A stretch of 34,164 nucleotides of DNA from a bacterium. Lineage in GTDB: Bacteria; Electryoneota; Electryoneia; Electryoneales; Electryoneaceae. The notes under the pieces are model-generated. The model was not told where the DNA came from and searched no databases. It worked only from the letters and a program-made list of their open reading frames with translations. This document shows, piece by piece, positions 24,230 to 34,164 of the stretch. Positions within the stretch are counted from its first letter, which is position 1. The number at the start of each line of letters is the position of its first letter. The stretch lies in NCBI GenBank assembly GCA_019912845.1, contig JAIOHU010000005.1, positions 1-34,164 on the forward strand, written 5' to 3'. Position numbers and translations under genes: made by a program.

Positions 24230-26557
24230 TTGAATCATTTCACCAAAATACTTTTATCAATAGTTTTTCTATTTAGCGCTGTCTTTTTTTCACTCAATCC
24301 CTCTTATGCTGAGTAGCGGAGCTATTTCGACAACGGAGCGGACTGGCTGGGGGATTGGTATGTGCAGTGGCAGGATTATCACTGTCACCTTGACAGTCCC
24401 TATGTCTATATCGTTGATGAGTTCGGGGTACGGCTTCATAAAATCGTACAACGTGGCGACAGCCTTGACCTGCAATACCTGGACAGAGTAAACGAATACA
24501 CGAATGTCAGAGGGTATCCTATATTCAAGTTTATTGGTAATCATGTCATTATGTGTACAGATTCTCGCTTTTACACGTTTGAGAGGCAAGATGAACAATT
24601 GGAAATATCTGGAGTAAGTGAGTTTAATGATGTTGAGCCGCCTTATTACTCGTATGGCTTCTCTGAAGATAGCCTGTTTTTTGCTCATGCTAACTTGTAC
24701 AGTGCGCGTAATATCAATCATATCATTCGGGTTGCTCAACTTCCCAGAGTAGCAGATGGTGGAATCATAGTCGAAGACAAAGCATTTGTTATTCGTATCA
24801 ATGAGCCTGAGGAAGAAGATATTTACTTATTGCGCTATGATATTTCCGACATCTACAATCCTGTTTTACTCGACTCATTCGAAGTCAACGAATTGGCGAA
24901 CACTTTCTCCTGTCACGCACCGATTTATTTGCAGAATTATTTAGTATACTTTTACCGAGACCGATCTACTGATACATTTTGTGTTCTTTTCGTTCATTTG
25001 GACAATGAATCAGGGTTTGGCAATAGCTATGAATGGACTTATGAGCCTACCTATGATGATTACATGCATCCTCCAAGAATTGCGGGCATCCTGAATGACA
25101 GTTTGATTGCATGGACGCAGGACTATGCATTTTCTGGTGGTATTTCAAGTCGGATGTATTTATTTGATCCGGGATCGAGGGGAGATCCATTTTTAGGCAG
25201 CGTTGATCTTCCCGGGGATTGGTGGTTCCCCAACAGAAATGAACCTGATTATCGATATGATTCTCCAGGGAGTATCGAGAAAGGTTGTTTGCTATTAAAC
25301 TACTGGTCTTATTCGGAGACACGTTTGCTCAATTTTTCCGATCCCTTCAACCCCCGGATAGTTTTCTCGGGAGATATTGTTCCTGAAAATCATATATCTT
25401 CATTCAGAGCAATGCCGAACATCCCGAGAGGAAATGCAATCGGGTATTCTTCACCTAATAGAATTGCGCTTGACCTTCGTACCGGTGGAGATCCGGATAC
25501 CTTAATTGTATGGGGATCATCAGTAAGCGGCAATATAACCTATGTTGATTCAATCTACCTGTATTATGATAATAATGAGGAAGATTATGCTGTATTTGAT
25601 TATAATGGCACTGAATTTGAATTAATGTATACATTAAGATTGCAAGAGGAAATTGGATCTATCAGAAACATTCAGCTGAAAAAGCAGAACGACACATATT
25701 TAATTCTTTACGAGAATTATGAGTATGATATCCTGCATATAATGGATTTAAGAGCTGTATATGCTAGAAGACTAGTTCAGTATCCTTACGATGCAGGACG
25801 AAACTTTGGTTTAGACTTTTTATGGACAGATGTTGGTTTATTTGTACTTTCACAGCCTTATATCGTTTGGTATGAGTTATCTGAAGGAGAGTTGTTACCT
25901 GTTGATTCCGTTGAGTATCATTCCGAGTATTTTGGCCAATTTATTTATGAATCACCCTGGCTGGGAGCAGGAAGGCAATTGTTTGAAATACGGGATCGCC
26001 AACTCATTTTGGTGGAAGAGTACTCCGAAGAAGTGCGAGTTGTCCCTGAAGGTTATTGGATTAGCGCTATCGACAACAATGGTCGGATTGCATTTTCAGG
26101 AGATCCCGGTGTGCTTGTTTATGAATTCAGTCCAATGTTAGGTACTCTGGTGGCTTCATTAAGAGATGTAAACGCTGAGATTGTACTGGATGCAGATACT
26201 ATATGGGCATTTCACCATTCTTTCCATCATATGAGTAAGTATGTCTTCACGGAATGGAACGATGTCGCTGACGGAAAACCTGCAACGATAAAGCCTGATG
26301 GTATCGATGTATCGACCTACCCGACTCCCTTCAACAATACCTTGAACATAAACTACAGCATTCCCTATTCCGGTGATGTTCAAATCCAGCTTTATAATCT
26401 CTTGGGGAAGGAGGTCAAACTATTTTATAATGGGTACAGGAAAAAGGGGAAGTATCATATTGCCAGCAGTATGAACGATTTACCCTCAGGCATCTATTTC
26501 GTAAGCATTCAATCAGAGCAAGAGGTATACACGAAAAAAGTATTACTGTTGAAGTGA
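24230..26557 (+). CDS. T9SS-secreted protein with an in-frame amber codon after the signal peptide
   Basis: The frame starts at TTG 24230 with AGGA (24219-24222) at proper spacing and encodes a clear signal peptide (NHFTKILLSIVFLFSAVFFS, then LNPSYAE). It then meets TAG at 24314-24316 and continues in the same frame without a break as RSYFDNGADWLGDWYVQWQ and on to 26557. The rest is beta-rich repeat protein with a T9SS sorting domain (STYPTPFNNTLNINYSIP, LYNLLGKEV, LPSGIYFVSI, ending YTKKVLLLK). A frame beginning at 24362 would give 731 residues but no signal peptide, which makes no sense for a T9SS cargo. So the gene is either newly inactivated, read through, or mis-sequenced at one base. 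Confidence 0.7.
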
Positions 26558-26619
26558 CTTCAAGAGAAACACTGTATTTACCAATATCACAGAAAAACTC
26601 ATGTAGCAGACTGATTAAA

Positions 26620-26637
26620 CACTGGATAAATCCAGTG
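26620..26637. terminator. Hairpin between convergent genes, probable weak terminator of tex
   Basis: CACTGGA-TAAA-TCCAGTG, a perfect 7-bp stem. On the minus strand it is followed by TTTAATC, so it would end tex, which stops at 26646. On the plus strand it is followed by CCAGATAC and would be a poor terminator for the secreted protein gene. Confidence 0.4.
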
Positions 26638-26645
26638 CCAGATAC

Positions 26646-28787
26646 TTATCCCTGTTTCATGGAAAGGCTGATACGCCCTCGTTTAATATCGACCTCTGTC
26701 ACACGCACTTTCACCTTCTGCCCCACTTTTACAATTTCCGCGGGGTCTTTTACATAACGATCCGCGAGCTGGCTGACATGAACAAGCCCATCCCGGTGCA
26801 CCCCGATATCCACAAACGCACCAAAAGCGGTGACATTGGTGATTATACCCGGCAGCACCATCCCCACTTTCAGGTCTTCGATGCTGTTCACACCTTCAGC
26901 GAACTGGAAAATCTCAAAACTGGAACGAGGGTCTCGTCCCGGTTTTTCTAATTCCTGCATGATATCCTTCAACGTCGGCATGCCAAATGTATCGGTGACA
27001 TAGTTTTCTAGCTTGATTTTTGAACGTTCTGCTACATCTTTGATAAGATCATCAACCTGGCACTTTAGATCCGCTGCCATTTTTGCGACAATACCATAAC
27101 TTTCCGGGTGTACCGCACTGCTGTCCAATGGATTCTTACCATTGCGGATTCTCAAAAATCCTGCCGCCTGCTCGAATGCTTTCGGGCCGAGTCCGTGAAC
27201 GTCACTAAGCTGTTTGCGTGATAGAAAAGCTCCATTTTCGCTGCGATAGGTGATGATATTTTGTGCTAGACGGGGTCCCACTCCCGATACATACGCCAGG
27301 AGTTGCGGGCTCGCGGTATTGATATCGACACCAACTGCATTTACACAACTCATGACCACTTCATCCAGGCTTTGTTTCAAGGCCTTCTGATCAACATCGT
27401 GCTGGTACTGCCCCACCCCAATCGACTTTGGATCGATTTTCACCAGTTCTGCAAGTGGGTCCATGAGACGGCGTCCAATTGAAACTGTCCCACGTACGGT
27501 CACATCATATTCTGGAAACTCATCACGTGCTACATCGGAAGCAGAGTAGATGGATGCACCACTCTCATTAACCATGATCACCGTTATTTTTTTACCAAGA
27601 TCTATAGACTCAATAAACTGCTGGGTTTCACGTCCCGCGGTGCCATTCCCGATAGCTATTACTTCGGGCTTATATTCTTCAACCAGTTTCAGGATAATCT
27701 GCGTGGCTTCGTGGGCGTCTCGAAAGTTTTTTGAATGTGGAAAAATGGTTGTATGATCGAGAAGCGTTCCCTGTTTGTCCAGGCATGCAACCTTGCAGCC
27801 GGTTCGGAAGCCGGGGTCAATTGCGAGGATCGGTTTTTCGCCCAGTGGTGGGTGAAGCAGCAGTTCCCGTAAATTTTCAGCAAAGATACGGATCGCTTCC
27901 TCATCCGCACGCTGCTTGGATTCGAGACGGATTTCTGTTTCCAGTGACGGCGAAAGCAACCGTTTGTGGCTATCAACCAAAGCTAACCCGACCTGATCAG
28001 CACAGAGAGAATTGCTCTTCAGAAAACGTCTTCTCAGAAGTTCGATACCTTTTTCTGCTTCGGGTTGCAGTTTCAGGCTGAGAAATCCTTCTTTTTCACC
28101 TCTTCGCATGGCGAGGATACGGTGTGAAGGTGCTTTACGCAGTGGCTCGGTATACTCAAAGTAGTCGCGATATTTCTCGCCTTCCTCTTCTTTCCCACGT
28201 ATCACATGCGATTCGATCAAGGCTTCCTTCTGGAACAACTTCCGTAAATCCGCTCGGGCATCCGCATCCTCATTGATCCACTCAGCCATGATATCTCGTG
28301 CACCAGCAAGAGCATCATCGGTCGAAAGGACTTCCTTCTCCTCAATAACATATTGCAGTGCGATTGTTTCTGGATGCTCATCACCCTGTTGCCAGAGAAA
28401 TTCTGCCAAAGGTTCGAGACCGCGTTCTTTGGCAATGGTGGCGCGGGTTCGCCGTTTCGGACGATAGGGTAGGTATATATCCTCAAGCGTTGTCAATTCC
28501 TCAGCGTTTTCAATTGCAACTTTGAGGTCTTCAGTGAGAAGCTCTCTTTCTTCGAGAGATTTGAGGATTGAGTCACGCCGTTTTTCCAGCTCTTCAAGTT
28601 GATTCAAACGATCTCGAATCTTCATGATCGCAAGTTCATCGAGGCTGCCTGTCCATTCCTTTCTGTACCTTGCGATAAAGGGTATGGTCGCACCTTCTGC
28701 GAGTAATTCGGCGGTGGCTTTGACCTGTTCGAGATGAATATCGAGTTCTTCTGCGATTTTTGTGAAGTGACGTTTTTCCAGGTTCAT
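26646..28787 (-). CDS. tex: Tex family RNA-binding transcription accessory protein
   Basis: 713 residues, the normal size. Tex N-terminal helical domain (EELDIHLEQVKATAELLAEGATIPFIARYRKEWTG, typical), then a YqgF/RNase H-like domain at about 317-450 (KPILAIDPGFRTGCKVACLD), helix-hairpin-helix units at about 480-545 (YVSGVGPRLAQNIITYR, LSDVHGLGPKAFEQAAGFL), and an S1 RNA-binding domain at about 638-710 (VGMVLPGIITNVTAFGAFVD). Tex binds nucleic acid and affects transcription and stress tolerance. Its ATG overlaps the tsaE stop by 4 bp, so the two are coupled. Confidence 0.95.
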   Translation of the reverse strand: MNLEKRHFTKIAEELDIHLEQVKATAELLAEGATIPFIARYRKEWTGSLDELAIMKIRDRLNQLEELEKRRDSILKSLEERELLTEDLKVAIENAEELTTLEDIYLPYRPKRRTRATIAKERGLEPLAEFLWQQGDEHPETIALQYVIEEKEVLSTDDALAGARDIMAEWINEDADARADLRKLFQKEALIESHVIRGKEEEGEKYRDYFEYTEPLRKAPSHRILAMRRGEKEGFLSLKLQPEAEKGIELLRRRFLKSNSLCADQVGLALVDSHKRLLSPSLETEIRLESKQRADEEAIRIFAENLRELLLHPPLGEKPILAIDPGFRTGCKVACLDKQGTLLDHTTIFPHSKNFRDAHEATQIILKLVEEYKPEVIAIGNGTAGRETQQFIESIDLGKKITVIMVNESGASIYSASDVARDEFPEYDVTVRGTVSIGRRLMDPLAELVKIDPKSIGVGQYQHDVDQKALKQSLDEVVMSCVNAVGVDINTASPQLLAYVSGVGPRLAQNIITYRSENGAFLSRKQLSDVHGLGPKAFEQAAGFLRIRNGKNPLDSSAVHPESYGIVAKMAADLKCQVDDLIKDVAERSKIKLENYVTDTFGMPTLKDIMQELEKPGRDPRSSFEIFQFAEGVNSIEDLKVGMVLPGIITNVTAFGAFVDIGVHRDGLVHVSQLADRYVKDPAEIVKVGQKVKVRVTEVDIKRGRISLSMKQG

Positions 28788-29218
28788 TGATTCAACTTTC
28801 GGATTTCAACAATTCGCTCGTTTGTATTTTGATCATCACTGATTTTGATCATCCAATCCACACTTCCCCATTGCGTATCAAATTTATCACCCCATTCGAC
28901 GAGAAGGATGGCATCTTCAGCCTCCGCTTCCAAATTCAACGCTATCAGTTCATCAGTTGATTTTAAGCGATAGAGGTCGGCGTGAACAATTGCTGGAGTC
29001 GAAGGATAGTGGTTCAGCAATGTAAATGATGGTGAGCGAACTGCTCCCTCATACCCGAGTATTTTTGCCAGTCCACGGACAAATTCGGTTTTCCCCACTC
29101 CCATCTCACCCACCAGCGAGATTATTTCGCCTGCTTTTACTTCGTCGGCAAACCATTTCGCAATTGTATGGGTTTCTGCAATTGAATTTGAGGTGAATAT
29201 TTTGTTCATTTTACTCAT
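28784..29218 (-). CDS. tsaE: TsaE, ATPase of tRNA threonylcarbamoyladenosine synthesis
   Basis: 144 residues. The P-loop GEMGVGKTEFVRGLAKILG, then VRSPSFTLLNHYPS and IVHADLYRLKSTDELIALNL, and finally ILLVEWGDKF are the conserved TsaE blocks. With TsaB and TsaD it makes the t6A base of ANN-decoding tRNAs; those partners are not in this window. A second ATG at 29209 is possible; neither has a clear ribosome-binding site. It is read together with tex. Confidence 0.93.
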   Translation of the reverse strand: MSKMNKIFTSNSIAETHTIAKWFADEVKAGEIISLVGEMGVGKTEFVRGLAKILGYEGAVRSPSFTLLNHYPSTPAIVHADLYRLKSTDELIALNLEAEAEDAILLVEWGDKFDTQWGSVDWMIKISDDQNTNERIVEIRKLNQ

Positions 29219-29549
29219 GGACTAAGTTAGTCTTTATGGGTTCAAGTAGACAACACTGGCTTTGATAAGATTCATGTCTTGATTCTCGCCTTAGCGGGTT
29301 TCTCTGAATGAAGAATTTCAGATTTTTTGAATATAGTGCACCTGTTAATCATTCTAACATTAATATCAATAGCTTCCTGGATTCCGGCTCAACTCATCAC
29401 CGGAATGACGAGGGCTGTGCCGATTTTCGTGCTGCCGACTTTACGGGAATGACGATCAAACAGTTCCGCAACATCCGAAGATGTTGCGGGTGTGTCAAGA
29501 TAACCTTGACTAATTTTCGAAGTTTGATATGGAGAAACAAATAATTCCA
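29219..29549. repeat. Gene-free stretch with REP-like palindromes and a perfect hairpin
   Basis: 331 bp between tsaE and porX without a gene. It holds a REP-like palindrome, GGATTCCGG...CCGGAATGACG (about 29380-29410, the inverse of the element at 10974), a further GGGAATGACG at about 29450, and a perfect 10-bp hairpin CCGCAACATC-CGAA-GATGTTGCGG (29466-29489). The hairpin has no T run on either side, so it is not a clear terminator. A 78-codon plus-strand frame across these repeats is not a gene. Confidence 0.5.
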
Positions 29550-31118
29550 TTACTTCTTCCTGAGAGTCGCCACCGGAACAACCATCTCCTCCAGGCTGAT
29601 TCCGCCGTGCAGGAAGCTGTCACGAAACTTATCCGCATACTTGTTGTATTCGTTCTTGTAGACAAAATAATAGTCCTCACGAGCGAGCAGATAGTCACCC
29701 GAGATACCACGAGGTGGTAATCCCCATTTGCCCGGATCTTTCAATTTTACCGCATGTTTATCTGAAACCTGAAGGTTTCTGCCAACTTTATATCGCAAAT
29801 TCTTGGATGCTTCCTTGTCACCAATCACCTGAGCCGGTTTTCTCGCGCGAATCGATCCATGATCAGAGGTCAGGACAATGGTCACACCTCGTTGCACAAA
29901 AGTAAGCATCAATTGGTAAAGTGGTGAGTGCTCGAACCAGGAACGTACGATGGAACGATACGCCGCCTCGTCGGGAATAAGTGTCTGGATGACCTCCTCA
30001 GTGCTGCGGTGATGTGCGACAATATCCACAAAGTTGAATACCATGCTCACCAACGGAAGGTCAAAATAATCAGATGCTTTGCGTAAAATTCTGTTCGCTT
30101 CATCTGGATCGAGAATTTTGGCGTACTTTGGCTCAGGAGTGGGCATTGCGTGCAAATTCAGGAGTTGACGATCCAGCAATTGCCTCTCGAAACGATTCGC
30201 ACTTCCTTCTTCATCAGACTTCAATCTCTCCCAGAGATCACGGTTTTTTCGCGGAAACTCTGCAGGCCACATACCACTGAAAATACTATTGCGAGAGTAG
30301 GGCGTCGCAGTTGGCAGGATTGAGAAGTAGTGATCTGTCTCGATGCTGAAGTCCTCCCGCAGCAGTGGTTCTACCGCCATCCACTGATCCAGACGTAAAC
30401 AATCCAGCACAAGGAAAAGCACCTGCTCACCATCACGCATCCGCGGTAATACCCACTCAGGGACAACATCGAGACTTAACGGAGGTCGATCGGCACGCTC
30501 GGACCGTACCCAGCCCTCATAACTATCTTCAACATATTTTGAAAAAAGACCATTTGCAGTAGATATCTGTTCCTCAAGCAATTCCATCAACCCGGTTTCA
30601 CGTTGTTGAGTGATCTCGATTGACCATTTAGTCAAGGCAACCTGCAAATCAATCCAGTCCTCCCAATCGAGGGGGTCCTGGAGCAGGTCATTAATTCTTC
30701 TAAATTCAGAGACATAATCACGACTCAACCGTTCACGATTGATACTTCTACTCTCGAGCAATTTCTTGAGTGCGCTGAGAATCTGGCTTGGATTAACCGG
30801 CTTGGTGAGATAGTCATTTATCCGTCCACCGATCGCTTCATCCATTGTGGTTTCTTCTTCACTCTTGGTAATCATGATTGCGGGAAGGTCGGATTTGAGA
30901 CGTCGGATACGCGCTAAAGTGGCAATGCCATCCAGACCGCTCATCTGTTCGTCGAGAAGGACAGCGTCAAATTCGTGACGTGCAACTTCACGTACGGCAT
31001 CTTCGCCGGAGGTTACTGCTGTAATATCATAGCCACGTTCTTTGAGAAAGAGGATATGGGGCTGGAGCATGTCGATTTCATCGTCTGCCCAGAGGATACG
31101 CCTTGTCTGCTGGTTCAT
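29550..31118 (-). CDS. porX: PorX-type response regulator with PglZ phosphatase domain
   Basis: 522 residues. An N-terminal receiver (about 5-122) has the acidic pair DD at 12-13, the phosphorylated Asp56 in AVLLDEQMSGLDG, and the Lys in YLTKPVNP. A helical linker leads to a PglZ/alkaline-phosphatase-fold domain: LFLVLDCLRLDQW, LPTATPYSRNSIFSG, VFNFVDIVAHH, VTIVLTSDHGSIR, supplying the zinc ligands and Thr nucleophile. This architecture is PorX, which with the PorY kinase and an extracytoplasmic sigma factor controls T9SS genes in Porphyromonas and relatives, and whose PglZ domain cleaves oligonucleotides. GGAGACAG precedes the ATG. It fits the T9SS cargo genes in this window. Confidence 0.9.
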   Translation of the reverse strand: MNQQTRRILWADDEIDMLQPHILFLKERGYDITAVTSGEDAVREVARHEFDAVLLDEQMSGLDGIATLARIRRLKSDLPAIMITKSEEETTMDEAIGGRINDYLTKPVNPSQILSALKKLLESRSINRERLSRDYVSEFRRINDLLQDPLDWEDWIDLQVALTKWSIEITQQRETGLMELLEEQISTANGLFSKYVEDSYEGWVRSERADRPPLSLDVVPEWVLPRMRDGEQVLFLVLDCLRLDQWMAVEPLLREDFSIETDHYFSILPTATPYSRNSIFSGMWPAEFPRKNRDLWERLKSDEEGSANRFERQLLDRQLLNLHAMPTPEPKYAKILDPDEANRILRKASDYFDLPLVSMVFNFVDIVAHHRSTEEVIQTLIPDEAAYRSIVRSWFEHSPLYQLMLTFVQRGVTIVLTSDHGSIRARKPAQVIGDKEASKNLRYKVGRNLQVSDKHAVKLKDPGKWGLPPRGISGDYLLAREDYYFVYKNEYNKYADKFRDSFLHGGISLEEMVVPVATLRKK

Positions 31119-31171
31119 ACTGTCTCCAATATGGTGTTTTCATTTTATGGTACAAACAGGGCGCAAGATAA

Positions 31172-32050
31172 CTACCAGTTTACTCCTTCAAGAAAATGTT
31201 TCCACTCTTCAGCGTCATTGTTGGTTAGACGCCCTTCACGTGCTGCCAGTTCCACGCTGGCTCTCAAGAGTTGGATGTAGAGCTCTCGTCCTCTGGGATT
31301 GTGCCAGTCTTTTAGATGGTCTGTGATTGCATCAAAATCACATCGTACTACAGGGCCCGTCATCGCCTTCGCTGGAGAATTATTTGAAAGATTATCAACC
31401 ATTCCGCGTAATAGCGGTAAAAGTGCTTGCTGTGCAACTTCACGTGTGGGAGTAATCTCATGAAGTCTTTCAATCGCCAGCGAGGTCAGAAGGGGGATAA
31501 AATTTGATATCAGAACTGCCGCATGATGATATGCTGATCGTTGCCCTTCCTCGACAAGTAAGGGTCGCGCGCCTATCTGCAAGGCGAGTGCTTTCGCACT
31601 ATCCAATGCCTTTTGTGTTGCGGTGATTCCCACTGATATCTCTTGAAATCTCTCTGCACCAGCTCCCTTCACAAAGCTCTGGAGTGGGTGCCACGCTGCT
31701 GCTTTCCAGCCTTTACTCATCAGGGCTTGAAGAGGTTGTAAACCGAGCCTGCCTGAAAGATGGATAACTAATGGCTGATGCTCTTCCGCATCTTCTCTGT
31801 CCGCTAATGCACCAACAACTTCTGAAATAGCCCCATCGGGTACAGCAATTACGACCAGGTCGACGTTTAATAGTAGATGGGTGATATCAGATGTTTTCAG
31901 CTTCTTATCAGCAAAAGAGATTTTCGAATCATTCTGGGTTCGTACCGCAACATCGCATATTTCTATACCCTGCTCATGGAGCGCAACGGCAAGCGAGTAT
32001 CCAACCGCACCAAATCCGACGAATGAAGCCTTTTTGATATCAATGGACAT
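31172..32050 (-). CDS. DUF2520 / Rossmann-like NADP-binding protein
   Basis: 292 residues. N-terminal Rossmann motif KASFVGFGAVGYSLAVALHEQG, a central segment AAWHPLQSFVKGAGAERFQEISVGI, and a C-terminal helical part beginning AYHHAAVLISNFIPLLTSLAIERL, all diagnostic of the Rossmann-like + DUF2520 family (COG5495), related to pyrroline carboxylate reductase and ketopantoate reductase folds. In many Bacteroidetes it is a neighbour of Maf or porX-region genes. The reaction is unknown. It lies 53 bp before porX and 39 bp after gmd in the same direction. Confidence 0.85.
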   Translation of the reverse strand: MSIDIKKASFVGFGAVGYSLAVALHEQGIEICDVAVRTQNDSKISFADKKLKTSDITHLLLNVDLVVIAVPDGAISEVVGALADREDAEEHQPLVIHLSGRLGLQPLQALMSKGWKAAAWHPLQSFVKGAGAERFQEISVGITATQKALDSAKALALQIGARPLLVEEGQRSAYHHAAVLISNFIPLLTSLAIERLHEITPTREVAQQALLPLLRGMVDNLSNNSPAKAMTGPVVRCDFDAITDHLKDWHNPRGRELYIQLLRASVELAAREGRLTNNDAEEWKHFLEGVNW

Positions 32051-32089
32051 AACAATCAGTGAAAATATATGATCGAAGCAGGAGTCGCA

Positions 32090-33133
32090 TTATTCCCCAC
32101 GTCCGAGTTGAGTAAAATTATGTCCGGCATCGGTCAGCGTTTTTTCCTGACGAGCGAGTTCCAGGTCATGCTCAGCCATCATGCCAACAAGCTCCTTGAA
32201 TGAGACTTTCGGTTCCCAGCCAAGATTATTTTTCGCTTTGGAGGCATCGCCAAGAAGTTCGCGAACTTCCGTAGGACGTAAAAACCTTTCATCCAACTTA
32301 ACAACTGCTTCCCAATCCAACTCGAGGTAAGTCGCCGCTTCTATCAGAAAATCACGCACTGACCATGTTTCACCAGTTGCAACGACATAGTCTTCGGGCT
32401 TATCCTGTTGCAGCATCAACCACATCGCTTCGACATAATCACCTGCATAGCCCCAGTCACGTTTGGCATCAAGATTTCCAAGATAGAGATAGTCCTGCAA
32501 TCCCAGCTTAATACGAGAAAGCGCACGAGTGATCTTTCGTGTAACAAAGGTTTCACCACGTTTAGGAGATTCATGGTTGAAGAGAATGCCATTCACGTTG
32601 AACATGCCGTACGCTTCACGATAATTTCGTGTAAAATGAAATCCTGCAACCTTGCCAACAGCATAAGGGCTTCTTGGATAAAAGGGGGTGTTCTCATCCT
32701 GAGGAGGTGGCGACGCACCGAACATTTCGGAAGAACAGGCTTGATAAAACCGTACTTCATTACCAGTAAACTGCTGGTGGTCGCGAATCGCCTCAAGTAT
32801 CCGCAGGGTTCCCATTGCAACAACATCGGCTGTATACTCAGGCTGATCAAATGAGACACGGACATGAGACTGAGCACCCAGGTTATACACCTCATGCGGT
32901 TTGACTTCATTAAGGATTCGGAGCAGACCGGTTGCATCGGTTAAATCACCGTAGTGCAGGAAAAGATTGACCTTCGCCTCATGAGGATCTTGATAAATGT
33001 GATCGATCCGCCCAGTGTTAAAACTTGAAGCTCTTCGAATGATGCCGTGCACTTCATACTTTTTACTCAATAACAATTCTGTCAGATAGGCACCATCCTG
33101 ACCTGTGATTCCTGTAATTAAGGCACGTTTCAT
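32090..33133 (-). CDS. gmd: GDP-mannose 4,6-dehydratase
   Basis: 347 residues. [19 protein letters not shown] (NADP motif with the family's GQDG), [39 protein letters not shown], the catalytic YxxxK in [18 protein letters not shown], and [20 protein letters not shown] are all signature blocks. It converts GDP-mannose to GDP-4-keto-6-deoxymannose, the precursor of fucose, rhamnose and perosamine units in surface polysaccharides. An in-frame ATG at 33145 exists, but the ATG at 33133 is at a good distance from GGGG and matches where the family begins (MKRALITG). Its neighbour upstream is a second sugar-nucleotide SDR. Confidence 0.95.
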   Translation of the reverse strand: MKRALITGITGQDGAYLTELLLSKKYEVHGIIRRASSFNTGRIDHIYQDPHEAKVNLFLHYGDLTDATGLLRILNEVKPHEVYNLGAQSHVRVSFDQPEYTADVVAMGTLRILEAIRDHQQFTGNEVRFYQACSSEMFGASPPPQDENTPFYPRSPYAVGKVAGFHFTRNYREAYGMFNVNGILFNHESPKRGETFVTRKITRALSRIKLGLQDYLYLGNLDAKRDWGYAGDYVEAMWLMLQQDKPEDYVVATGETWSVRDFLIEAATYLELDWEAVVKLDERFLRPTEVRELLGDASKAKNNLGWEPKVSFKELVGMMAEHDLELARQEKTLTDAGHNFTQLGRGE

Positions 33134-33157
33134 TATATACCCCATTCATCCATTAGC

Positions 33158-34096
33158 TTATAGAATTTCCAGTTTTCTCTTAAAGTAATCTATGGTCGCC
33201 TTCAAGCCATCTTCAAGCCCCACTTTCGGTTCCCAACCCAGCACTTCCTTCGCACGTGAGATATCAGGCTGACGTCGTATTGGATCATCGGAGGGCAAAT
33301 CATGATACTCAATATTCATTTTTTTTCCGAGAATCTTGTGGATCGCCTCCGCCAATTCTAATATTGTAAACTCATGAGGGTTTCCGATGTTAACTGGTCG
33401 AGTTTCTGTAGGATGCTCCATCAAACGAAGTATCCCATCGATGAGGTCGTCAACGTAGCAAAAACTCCGTGTCTGGCTGCCATCACCATATATAGTGATG
33501 GGTTGATCACGTAACGCTTGTACAATGATATTTGAAACCACGCGACCGTCAGCAACCGCCATACGTGGACCGAAGGTATTAAAAATTCGCACAATCCTGA
33601 TATCAACATTATTCATGCGATGATAGTCCATCATCAAGCATTCTGCAGCTCGTTTTCCCTCATCATAACAGGAGCGTTTGCCAATGGGATTTACATTGCC
33701 CCAGTACTCTTCCTTCTGGGGGTGCTGGAGCGGATCGCCGTAAACCTCTGAGGTTGATGCCTGCAATATACGTGCATGCACTCGTTTAGCGAGACCCAGC
33801 ATGTTAATCGTGCCGATGACAGAGGTTTTGATCGTTTTTACAGCATTGTATTGATAGTGCAGGGGAGAAGCGGGGCAAGCGAGGTTAAATATCCAATCTC
33901 CCTCAAGCAAGATAGGCTCGATGACATCATGACGAATTAGTTCAAAGTGATCATTGTCAAGCAGGTGACGGATATTATCCTTGCTGCCCGTAAAAAAATT
34001 ATCAAGGCAAATAACTTCATGACCCTGCTCAATCAGCCTGTCTATCAGGTGGCTTCCAAGAAAGCCTGATCCCCCGGTAACCACAACTCGATGCAT
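33158..34096 (-). CDS. UDP-glucuronate decarboxylase-like SDR (UDP-xylose synthase)
   Basis: 312 residues. Extended SDR with [18 protein letters not shown], then the blocks [56 protein letters not shown] (YxxxK) and [10 protein letters not shown] that mark the UXS class, which makes UDP-xylose from UDP-glucuronate. One usual Pro in YNPVKT is Ala here. An ATG at 34111 adds five residues, but AGGAAG lies just before the ATG at 34096 (MHRVVVTGG), so I take 34096. With gmd it supplies sugars for envelope glycans, possibly the lipopolysaccharide that anchors T9SS cargo. Confidence 0.9.
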   Translation of the reverse strand: MHRVVVTGGSGFLGSHLIDRLIEQGHEVICLDNFFTGSKDNIRHLLDNDHFELIRHDVIEPILLEGDWIFNLACPASPLHYQYNAVKTIKTSVIGTINMLGLAKRVHARILQASTSEVYGDPLQHPQKEEYWGNVNPIGKRSCYDEGKRAAECLMMDYHRMNNVDIRIVRIFNTFGPRMAVADGRVVSNIIVQALRDQPITIYGDGSQTRSFCYVDDLIDGILRLMEHPTETRPVNIGNPHEFTILELAEAIHKILGKKMNIEYHDLPSDDPIRRQPDISRAKEVLGWEPKVGLEDGLKATIDYFKRKLEIL

Positions 34097-34164
34097 ATTC
34101 TTCCTCAACATTTTTAAAAGAATAATACTGGATATTATTCCGATTTACCTGCTACCTATTATAC

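Noticed and set aside
29308-29544. 78-codon plus-strand frame between tsaE and porX
   Set aside because: It runs through REP-like palindromes and a perfect hairpin, which produce open frames by chance, and has no ribosome-binding site.
1-34164. tRNA or rRNA genes
   Set aside because: I saw no segment with tRNA arms (TTC-GA and CCA-type ends in order) or rRNA signatures on either strand, though a small tRNA could be missed by eye.

Overview
The window reads as chromosomal DNA of a bacterium from the FCB (Fibrobacteres-Chlorobi-Bacteroidetes) superphylum, probably a lineage outside the classical Bacteroidetes (Calditrichota-, Electryoneota- or Marinimicrobia-like; this placement is inference). 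The reasons are four complete secreted proteins and one remnant that end in type IX secretion (T9SS) sorting domains (P-N-P-F-N ... SG-I/V-YF ... K-V-LL-K), plus a PorX-type receiver-PglZ regulator of that secretion system.

Layout. 1-1.9 kb: a frameshifted lipoprotein and a GT-C type membrane glycosyltransferase. 2.2-4.7 kb: a tight operon of fixC, fixX and a small membrane protein. 4.7-5.7 kb: no protein gene, but what looks like a complete sigma-54 transcription unit: a palindromic upstream site, a consensus -24/-12 promoter, about 800 nt of noncoding sequence with a dispersed GCACGGTTTACACGC repeat, and a strong intrinsic terminator. 5.7-11.6 kb: an SDR oxidoreductase, a palindromic repeat next to a T9SS gene remnant, a 1006-residue LVIVD-repeat T9SS protein, a TetR regulator and a membrane protein. 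11.9-13.6 kb: another T9SS protein on the minus strand. 13.8-17.3 kb: two divergent operons around a palindromic operator (ArsR, ArsP-type permease and CPNC thioredoxin to the left; anchored thioredoxin, CcdA and a redoxin to the right), apparently one metalloid/thiol-redox module.

17.3-20.2 kb is an AT-rich island: a strong promoter, about 230 nt of hairpin-rich leader, a reverse transcriptase and a PD-(D/E)XK nuclease. It resembles a defence-associated RT locus, but the RT has Tyr where motif A should carry its catalytic Asp. 20.4-21.8 kb encodes a PAS-AAA+-HTH sigma-54 activator. 22.0-26.6 kb holds two T9SS proteins in tandem, the second with an in-frame amber codon just after its signal peptide. 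26.6-34.1 kb is housekeeping and envelope: tex and tsaE, then (transcribed leftwards) a UDP-glucuronate decarboxylase-like SDR, gmd, a DUF2520 protein and porX.

The genes best worth following are the sigma-54 noncoding unit (4.70-5.70 kb) and the RT/ncRNA/nuclease island (17.33-20.22 kb). All calls are from reading the sequence; no database search or folding program was run.
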